Source: an uncultured Ruminococcus sp. (GTDB lineage: Bacteria; Bacillota; Clostridia; Oscillospirales; Ruminococcaceae). From it: DNA of 12,351 nt. This document shows positions 7,419-12,351 of this stretch, one piece after another. The position numbers and the translations under genes are program-made. Every line of letters starts with the position of its first letter. The first letter of the stretch is position 1. Below the pieces are notes generated by a model. The model searched no databases. It worked only from the letters and a program-made list of their open reading frames with translations, and was not told the origin of the DNA. The stretch spans positions 1 through 12,351 of the forward strand of contig CAMWKY010000029.1 in NCBI GenBank assembly GCA_947174965.1. The letters are read 5' to 3'.

Positions 7419-7447
7419 ATTATATAATAAAAAATTCAATCTGTCAA
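7419..7447 (-). promoter_or_regulatory. perfect-consensus sigma-A promoter for the DUF3592-like gene
   Basis: Read on the - strand, TTGACA (7447-7442) and TATAAT (7424-7419) are separated by exactly 17 bases. Transcription should start near 7412, giving a leader of about 44 nt before the ATG at 7368. Both hexamers match consensus exactly, so the gene is probably transcribed strongly, unless an unseen repressor acts. Confidence 0.9.
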
Positions 7448-7457
7448 CACTTTTTAT

Positions 7458-7489
7458 AAAAAAAGGCTGTATCATGAAATAATACAGCC
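7458..7489 (-). terminator. intrinsic terminator after the GH13 gene
   Basis: On the - strand, GGCTGTAT (7489-7482) pairs with ATACAGCC (7472-7465) around a 9-base loop and is followed by seven T (7464-7458). It lies about 91 bases after the GH13 stop and only 10 bases before the -35 box of the next promoter. It insulates the membrane-protein gene from glgP/GH13 transcription. Confidence 0.88.
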
Positions 7490-7523
7490 AGTCAGAAAAA
7501 TTATAATATAGAAGGGGAATTGG

Positions 7524-7540
7524 AGGATTTATTTAATCCT
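7524..7540. repeat. small hairpin in the GH13 3' untranslated region
   Basis: AGGATT (7524-7529) and AATCCT (7535-7540) form a perfect 6-bp stem with a 5-base loop. Neither strand has a T run after it, so it is not a terminator. It might stabilise the mRNA 3' end. Nothing else is recognisable in 7490-7580. Confidence 0.4.
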
Positions 7541-7580
7541 GTCAGTATTATATATCGCAAACCTTAAAATAATCTTAAAT

Positions 7581-9467
7581 TTACTTGATAAATCTTGCTT
7601 TTATTATGGTGTAGCCATATGGTGCGATAGTAACGCAGTCGTTCTTGTATTCGCCGTTGAACTCCTCAAAATCCGTAAAACGCTGAAGTTTTTGAGAAAT
7701 ATCCTTGACTTCAACAACAGTTTCTGTTCTGTTTATAAAGAAGATGTAATCTGTTTCACCCTGTCTTGTAAATGCAACGATTCTGTCGTCAATAGTCTGT
7801 CCGTCATTGATGACAAAATAGGTTCTGCCGTCTTTCATGTTCGGGATTGACTTTCTTACACGGCTCAACTCTGAAACATAGCTTATAAGTTCAAAGTCCT
7901 CATTGCCCCATGGGTAACAACGTCTGTTGAACGGGTCTTTATAGCCCTGCAATCCTGCTTCGTCACCGTAATATATACTTGGCACACCAGGTAAAAAGAA
8001 CATAAGTGCAAGAGCAGTTTTAAGCATATTCTTTCCCTTTTCGTACTGTTCGGGAGTGAGATAACGTTCAGCCATCCAGTCTTTGCTCTTGTCGTCGCAG
8101 TAATCACCAGCAAGACGATTGATAGCTCTCTCAATATCGTGAGTTGAAACAAAGTTCATGAGTACATCAATGGACGGCTTCGGATAATTTTCAAGAATTG
8201 TCATAATGGAGTAAATAAAATCTCTCGGAGTACCGCCCTTGACAAAGTTTATGATAGCTTCACGGAATGGATAGTTCATTACAGAGTCAAGCTGTTCGCC
8301 AAGAAGATAACGTCTCTTTATACCATAGCTTTCTTTGTTTGAGGCATCTTCCCACACTTCACCGATAACAATTTTGTCCTCGCCGAACTTCTTCACGGAC
8401 TTTCTCAAATTATTCAGGAACTTGTCGGGCAGTTCGTCCGCAACGTCAAGACGGAATCCGGCTGCACCCTTGCTTAACCAGTAATGGAGTACACCCTCAT
8501 CACCGCATATAAATTCCGTGTAAGATTCGTTGTTTTCCCATACATTCGGCAATGTATCAATACCCCACCATGCCTCATAAGTATCAGGATAATTTATAAA
8601 GCTGTACCATTGATAATACTTGCTTTCCTTCGACTGATAAGCACCGGCTTCGTCAGTATATCTGCCGAACTTATTGAAATAACGGCTGTCCGCACCTGTA
8701 TGAGAGAATACACCGTCAAGAATTACGGAAATACCGTATTTTTTTGCTTCTTTGCAGAGTTCCTCAAAGTCGTCATTAGTGCCAAGAAGCGGGTCTGCTT
8801 TCATGTAATCGGCTGTATTGTAGCGGTGATTTTCGTGTGATTCAAAAATCGGGTTGAGATAGATACAAGTTACGCCAAGATTGCTAAGATACTGCAATTT
8901 TGACTGTATACCTGCAAAATCTCCGCCGAAATAGTCGTTATTCCATACGTGACCGTTGTGGTCGGGCTTGTAAAACGGAGTGCCATTCCAGTCATCACGG
9001 AGAACACGACCGTATGGTATATTTTCGTGAACTTTGTCACTTTTGCAGAATCGGTCAGGGAAAATCTGATACATTACACCGCCTTTGAGAAAATCAGGTG
9101 TATTGTAGTCGCTTGAATATACAGTCAGCTGAAAAAGTCCGCCGTCTTTAACGTCACCCTCATGACAGTTGACTTTCTTTATATAATTTCTCATTCCGTT
9201 GACTGTATATGAGAAGTAGTAATAATGTACGTCGCTGTATCGTGGACTGTAATCGCATGAATACACAAAGCAGTCTCTTTCCTCTGCCGTTACGTCCATA
9301 GGCAGAAAACGCTCTTTGAATCCCGTGCGGAAAAGCACCATAACAGGTGGAAAATCGGGACGAATATCCTTTGAAAGACGTATAGAAAAATGACAGGTTT
9401 CAAACTGTCTTACTGCGCCAAAAATTGATTTATAGCTTAAATCCCATGTATCGTAAATAGGTTTCAT
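7581..9467 (-). CDS. GH13 alpha-glucan hydrolase (cyclomaltodextrinase/neopullulanase-like)
   Basis: Encodes 628 residues. The ATG at 9467 follows GGAGA (9474-9478). A 24-residue upstream extension from a GTG at 9539 would start inside a hairpin and is less likely. Residues 1-125 look like the N-terminal beta domain of maltogenic-amylase-type enzymes. The (beta/alpha)8 barrel starts near VMYQIFPDRF (131-140). Conserved GH13 regions are present: DGVFSH (251-256), GFRLDVADE with nucleophile D341, IGEVWED with acid/base E370, and FVSTHD with D444. A C-terminal beta domain follows (about 540-628). There is no signal peptide and no dockerin, so it should act on internal glycogen or imported maltodextrins. 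It lies 99 bases after glgP on the same strand. The exact specificity (cyclodextrin, pullulan, maltodextrin) cannot be read from sequence alone. Confidence 0.93.
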   Translation of the reverse strand: MKPIYDTWDLSYKSIFGAVRQFETCHFSIRLSKDIRPDFPPVMVLFRTGFKERFLPMDVTAEERDCFVYSCDYSPRYSDVHYYYFSYTVNGMRNYIKKVNCHEGDVKDGGLFQLTVYSSDYNTPDFLKGGVMYQIFPDRFCKSDKVHENIPYGRVLRDDWNGTPFYKPDHNGHVWNNDYFGGDFAGIQSKLQYLSNLGVTCIYLNPIFESHENHRYNTADYMKADPLLGTNDDFEELCKEAKKYGISVILDGVFSHTGADSRYFNKFGRYTDEAGAYQSKESKYYQWYSFINYPDTYEAWWGIDTLPNVWENNESYTEFICGDEGVLHYWLSKGAAGFRLDVADELPDKFLNNLRKSVKKFGEDKIVIGEVWEDASNKESYGIKRRYLLGEQLDSVMNYPFREAIINFVKGGTPRDFIYSIMTILENYPKPSIDVLMNFVSTHDIERAINRLAGDYCDDKSKDWMAERYLTPEQYEKGKNMLKTALALMFFLPGVPSIYYGDEAGLQGYKDPFNRRCYPWGNEDFELISYVSELSRVRKSIPNMKDGRTYFVINDGQTIDDRIVAFTRQGETDYIFFINRTETVVEVKDISQKLQRFTDFEEFNGEYKNDCVTIAPYGYTIIKARFIK

Positions 9468-9516
9468 AGTTTTTCTCCATATCTTAATAAATTTTTGTAG
9501 AATATTTTTGTATCGC

Positions 9517-9547
9517 AAAAAGGGAACGGACTTTAACACGTTCCCTT
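9517..9547 (-). terminator. terminator-like hairpin between glgP and the GH13 gene
   Basis: On the - strand, AAGGGAACG (9547-9539) pairs with CGTTCCCTT (9528-9520) around a 10-base loop, and the T run reaches 9517 (five T, two of them in the stem). It lies 20 bases after the glgP stop. The U tract is short, so termination may be partial, leaving some read-through into the GH13 gene. I see no convincing promoter between it and the GH13 start. Confidence 0.7.
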
Positions 9548-9566
9548 ATTCTGCAATTATTTCATC

Positions 9567-11975
9567 TTAGCGAAGATGCCAGATATTGTCAGCATATTCA
9601 GTAACAGCACGGTCAGCAGAGAATATTCCTGCTCCTGCAATGTTATTGAGTGACATCTTAGCCCACTTTGTCTTGTCGTTGTAGCACTCTGTAATATAAG
9701 CCTGTGCCTTGCGGTAGCTGTCGAAGTCGGCAAGAACCATATAAGGGTCACGGTCTTTGAGTGAGTTTGCAACATCATTGAAAGTACAGCCGTTGATGCC
9801 ATGATACATACGCTCGATAGCCTCTTTGATTCTGCCGTCTGAATTGAAGTAATCAATAGGATTGTAACCTCTTGCCTTGAGTGCATTAACTTCAGGAGTT
9901 GTCATACCAAAGATAACAATATTGTCATCTCCTGCGGCTTCCTTGATTTCAATGTTAGCACCGTCAAGAGTACCCAAAGTAACAGCACCGTTAAGCATAA
10001 ACTTCATGTTTCCTGTACCTGATGCCTCTGTACCAGCAAGTGAAATCTGTTCAGAAATGTCAGAAGCAGGCATGAGGTGTTCAGAGAGTGTTACGCAATA
10101 GTTTTCAAGGAATACAACCTGCAAATTCTTGCTGATATTAGGATTCTTTCTGATTTCCTCTGAAATTGCCCATATCATCTTGATAATCTGCTTTGCAAGA
10201 TAGTAGCCAGGGGCAGCCTTTGCAGCGAAAATATATGTTTTAGGAGTGAACGGAGCGTTCGGATTTGCAAGAAGATAAGCATAGTCTGCAAGAATATTCA
10301 TAACATTAAGATGCTGTCTCTTGTATTCGTGGAGACGCTTAACCTGAACATCAAAAATTCTGTTTGTATCAAGAATAATTCCAGACTGCGACTTAACATA
10401 CTTAGCAAACTTCTGTTTGTTGTCTTTCTTTACAGCCATGAGCTTTTCAAGTACAACAGAATCATTTTCAAATGCTCTGAACTTTTCAAGTTCTGCACCG
10501 TCATTGATAAACTTGTTGCCTATAGTCTCACTAAGGAGCTTTGTAAGTCCGGGATTTGACTGATAAAGCCATCTTCTGTATGCGATACCGTTTGTGACAT
10601 TCTTGAACTTTTCAGGAGTATTGTCATATTCGTCCTTGAAAACAGATTCCTTGATAATTTCAGAGTGAAGCTGTGAAACGCCGTTTACACTGTGTGAAGC
10701 AACAACACAAAGAGTTGCCATGTGAATCATGTTATCCTTGATAATTGACATTCTTGTTGTCTTTGCACTGTCGTTTCCGTTTCTCTCCATGAGTGACTGG
10801 CAGTATCTGTTGTTGATTTCAACGATAATTGAGAAAATACGTGGAATAACAGTTCTTACAAGGTTAACGTCCCATTTTTCAAGAGCTTCTGCCATAACAG
10901 TGTGGTTTGTATAAGCGAAAGTTCTTGTAACAATATCCCATGCCTTTTCCCATGTATAACCGCAGTCGTCAAGGAGAATACGCATAAGTTCAGGAATAGC
11001 AAGAGTCGGGTGAGTGTCGTTGATGTGGATTGCAACCTTGTCAGCAAGATTTTCAAGTGTACCATAAATCATCATGTGACTGTTTACAATGTCGCCTACA
11101 GATGCGGCACAAAGGAAATACTGCTGTCTCAAACGGAGAGCTTTTCCCTCTGCGTGATTGTCGTTTGGATAGAGGATTTTTGAAATTGCATTAGCTGTAG
11201 CATTTTGTGCAAGAGCCTTTGCATAGTTGCCTTCGTTAAAGTCGCTCATGTTGAAGTTAGGAGCTTTTGCAGACCAGAGACGAAGTACAGAAACACCCTC
11301 TCCGCCGTAACCTGCAACGTACATATCATAAGGAATAGCAACAACTGTATTATAATTTACGTGTGAAATATAGTGATACTGATTATCCCAGTATTCCTGA
11401 ATTTCGCCCTCAAAATGAATATCAATTGAAAGTTCAGGCTTAGGAACAAGCCATACACTTCCGCCAGGAAGCCAGTTATCAGGTAATTCAGTCTGCCAGC
11501 CGTCCTCAAGTTTCTGCTGGAAGATACCATATTCATAGCAGAGTGAGTAACCCATTGCAGGGAAACCTGTTGTAGCAAGACCGTCAAGGTAGCAGGCAGC
11601 AAGTCTGCCAAGACCGCCATTGCCAAGACCGGCATCAGGCTCATGCTCGAACACTTTGTCAAGATTTATTGTGTGCTTTTTAAGCATTGCACGCACTTCG
11701 TCAGCAATTTCAAGATTATATATGCTTGTTTTAAGTGAACGTCCCATAAGGAATTCCATTGAAAGATAGTAAATCTGTTTACCGCCTACAGAGTGAGTGT
11801 GATTGATAAAGCTCTGTCTCTTTGCGCTAAGGATTTCAACGATAATAGAAGAAAGTACCTGATAAACCTGTTTGTCAGAAGCTTCCTCTGGTGTAACACT
11901 GTAAAGTGCCTGTAATTTTTTCGGAAAATCACTTTTGATTTTATCCATAATAGCGGTTGTGTTTGTATTAGCCAT
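9567..11975 (-). CDS. glgP: glycogen/maltodextrin phosphorylase (GT35)
   Basis: Encodes 802 residues, the normal length for the family. It phosphorolyses alpha-1,4-glucan ends to release glucose-1-phosphate in the cytoplasm, using pyridoxal phosphate. The PLP-binding lysine is K658 in EASGTGNMKFMLNGA (650-664). Other family hallmarks are the glycine-rich LGNGGLGRLAACYLDG segment (117-132), the IHINDTHP segment (317-324) and VKRLHEYKRQ (545-554). The ATG at 11975 follows GGAGA (11982-11986). The gene is the first of the - strand group and has its own promoter at 12087-12115. The GH13 hydrolase 99 bases downstream would supply or finish branched and short chains. It could equally be called malP, since glycogen and maltodextrin preference are not separable by eye. 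Confidence 0.96.
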   Translation of the reverse strand: MANTNTTAIMDKIKSDFPKKLQALYSVTPEEASDKQVYQVLSSIIVEILSAKRQSFINHTHSVGGKQIYYLSMEFLMGRSLKTSIYNLEIADEVRAMLKKHTINLDKVFEHEPDAGLGNGGLGRLAACYLDGLATTGFPAMGYSLCYEYGIFQQKLEDGWQTELPDNWLPGGSVWLVPKPELSIDIHFEGEIQEYWDNQYHYISHVNYNTVVAIPYDMYVAGYGGEGVSVLRLWSAKAPNFNMSDFNEGNYAKALAQNATANAISKILYPNDNHAEGKALRLRQQYFLCAASVGDIVNSHMMIYGTLENLADKVAIHINDTHPTLAIPELMRILLDDCGYTWEKAWDIVTRTFAYTNHTVMAEALEKWDVNLVRTVIPRIFSIIVEINNRYCQSLMERNGNDSAKTTRMSIIKDNMIHMATLCVVASHSVNGVSQLHSEIIKESVFKDEYDNTPEKFKNVTNGIAYRRWLYQSNPGLTKLLSETIGNKFINDGAELEKFRAFENDSVVLEKLMAVKKDNKQKFAKYVKSQSGIILDTNRIFDVQVKRLHEYKRQHLNVMNILADYAYLLANPNAPFTPKTYIFAAKAAPGYYLAKQIIKMIWAISEEIRKNPNISKNLQVVFLENYCVTLSEHLMPASDISEQISLAGTEASGTGNMKFMLNGAVTLGTLDGANIEIKEAAGDDNIVIFGMTTPEVNALKARGYNPIDYFNSDGRIKEAIERMYHGINGCTFNDVANSLKDRDPYMVLADFDSYRKAQAYITECYNDKTKWAKMSLNNIAGAGIFSADRAVTEYADNIWHLR

Positions 11976-12080
11976 AAAAAATCTCCAATCTGCCGTATCT
12001 GCACGGCTGTTTTACTGTTTGTATATTTATTCTTTATTTTTACCTACAGCAAAAGCTGTATACTCCTCACAAACAGCATA
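11976..12080 (-). promoter_or_regulatory. structured 5' leader of glgP
   Basis: About 105 nt lie between the predicted start of transcription (near 12080) and the glgP ATG. On the - strand, CTGTTTGT (12076-12069) can pair perfectly with ACAAACAG (12022-12015). This 8-bp helix encloses a 6-bp hairpin, TACAGC (12060-12055) with GCTGTA (12050-12045) around TTTT. A second hairpin, GCCGT (12007-12003) with ACGGC (11996-11992), ends 5 bases before the ribosome binding site. An alternative pairing also exists: GCTGTTT (12077-12071) with AAACAGC (12012-12006). No known riboswitch class is recognised. Confidence 0.5.
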
Positions 12081-12086
12081 TACTAT

Positions 12087-12115
12087 ATTTTATCATATTT
12101 TCACTTTTTTTTCAA
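12087..12115 (-). promoter_or_regulatory. sigma-A-like promoter of glgP
   Basis: On the - strand, TTGAAA (12115-12110) and TAAAAT (12092-12087) are separated by exactly 17 bases, with a TG one base before the -10 box (extended -10). The predicted start site is near 12080. I did not find a clear catabolite-repression (cre) site around it. Confidence 0.82.
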
Positions 12116-12211
12116 CTGTATAATTATACAAATATTTATCAACGTAATTTACATATTACTGCAAAAAAACTGTGTTATTCGTCTCTTTGATAAAAAAAGG
12201 CGAAAAAGTAA

Positions 12212-12279
12212 TGTGCATTTTGACGAATTAACAATTATTTAATATTTGTTTTTGTGCATTAATACAAGAATGATGTGCA
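12212..12279 (+). repeat. three spaced TGTGCA hexamers
   Basis: TGTGCA occurs at 12212-12217, 12253-12258 and 12274-12279, all in the same orientation, with start-to-start distances of 41 and 21 bases. These are close to four and two turns of the helix. They lie between the leftward glgP promoter and the rightward promoter at the window end and might be regulator sites. The rest of 12116-12290 is AT-rich with no gene. Confidence 0.45.
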
Positions 12280-12286
12280 ATATATA

Positions 12287-12320
12287 TTTTTTTAAAAAAA
12301 TTCAAAAAAATATAAAAAAA
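12287..12320 (+). promoter_or_regulatory. phased A-tracts (bent DNA / UP element)
   Basis: A run of seven T (12287-12293) is followed by three A7 tracts at 12294-12300, 12304-12310 and 12314-12320, starting exactly 10 bases apart. The -35 box of a rightward promoter begins at 12324, one further 10-base step on. Helically phased A-tracts bend DNA and can contact RNA polymerase alpha subunits. Confidence 0.75.
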
Positions 12321-12323
12321 CAT

Positions 12324-12351
12324 TTGAAATTTAGGGAAATATATGTTATAA
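12324..12351 (+). promoter_or_regulatory. rightward promoter cut by the window end
   Basis: TTGAAA (12324-12329) is followed after exactly 17 bases by TATAA (12347-12351), where the window stops; one more T would complete TATAAT. A TG lies one base before the -10 box. It points to a gene beginning outside the window, divergent from glgP. Confidence 0.72.

Noticed and set aside
9468..9539. 24-residue N-terminal extension of the GH13 enzyme
   Set aside because: It would start at a GTG inside the intergenic hairpin with no ribosome binding site, whereas the ATG at 9467 has GGAGA at good spacing.
9557..9886. 109-residue - strand open frame in another register of glgP
   Set aside because: It lies within the conserved glgP C-terminal coding region and has no independent start signals.
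12177..12228. ATTCGTC / GACGAAT inverted repeat spaced by 38 bases
   Set aside because: The arms are only 7 bp and the spacer is long and AT-rich; it is not distinguishable from chance.
12220..12248. Possible rightward promoter starting with TTGACG
   Set aside because: No acceptable -10 box occurs at 16-18 bases; the promoter at 12324 is far better.
1..12351. CRISPR array, tRNA/rRNA genes, insertion sequences, attachment sites
   Set aside because: I saw no regularly spaced direct repeats with spacers, no tRNA cloverleaf, no transposase or integrase, and no terminal inverted repeats.

Overview
The window looks like chromosomal DNA from a low-GC, Gram-positive gut or rumen anaerobe close to Ruminococcus. 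The main evidence is a secreted leucine-rich-repeat/transglutaminase protein ending in a two-repeat dockerin, the cellulosome/amylosome docking module. Strong AGGAG-type ribosome binding sites, sigma-A-like promoters and a T-box riboswitch fit the same assignment. The genus is inferred from these features, not from a database match.

Left part, + strand. Two small genes at 39-464 and 502-1368 form an apparent pair: a zinc-ribbon protein with short BspA-like repeats, and an unrecognised 288-residue protein. A sigma-A-like promoter then leads into a T-box leader (about 1428-1668) with a threonine-compatible specifier (ACC), a T-box motif and an intrinsic terminator. The T-box controls a run of closely spaced genes: a 123-residue acidic protein of unknown function (1684-2055), thrS (2070-4016), an unrecognised 180-residue protein (4019-4561) and the dockerin-bearing LRR/transglutaminase protein (4591-6840). 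Gaps are 14, 2 and 29 bases. A strong terminator follows at 6846-6878, and I see no convincing internal promoter, so all four genes may respond to threonyl-tRNA charging.

Right part, - strand. glgP (glycogen/maltodextrin phosphorylase, 9567-11975) is followed by a cytoplasmic GH13 alpha-glucan hydrolase (7581-9467) and a two-TM, DUF3592-like membrane protein (6916-7368). glgP has its own promoter and a foldable leader of about 105 nt. A terminator-like hairpin lies between glgP and the GH13 gene, and another follows the GH13 gene. Immediately after that comes a perfect-consensus promoter (TTGACA, 17 bp, TATAAT) for the membrane protein. glgP and the GH13 enzyme would together break down internal glycogen or imported maltodextrins: the hydrolase opens or trims chains and the phosphorylase releases glucose-1-phosphate.

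Right end. The 12116-12351 intergenic stretch carries no gene. It has three TGTGCA hexamers 41 and 21 bases apart, then a T7A7 block and A7 tracts repeated at exactly 10-bp steps. These run directly into a rightward promoter (TTGAAA, 17 bp, TATAA) cut by the window edge. This looks like a bent-DNA or UP-element promoter for a gene just outside the window.

I found no CRISPR array, tRNA, rRNA, transposase or attachment site. The least ordinary features are the gene set placed under the threonine T-box, the glgP leader and the phased A-tract promoter.
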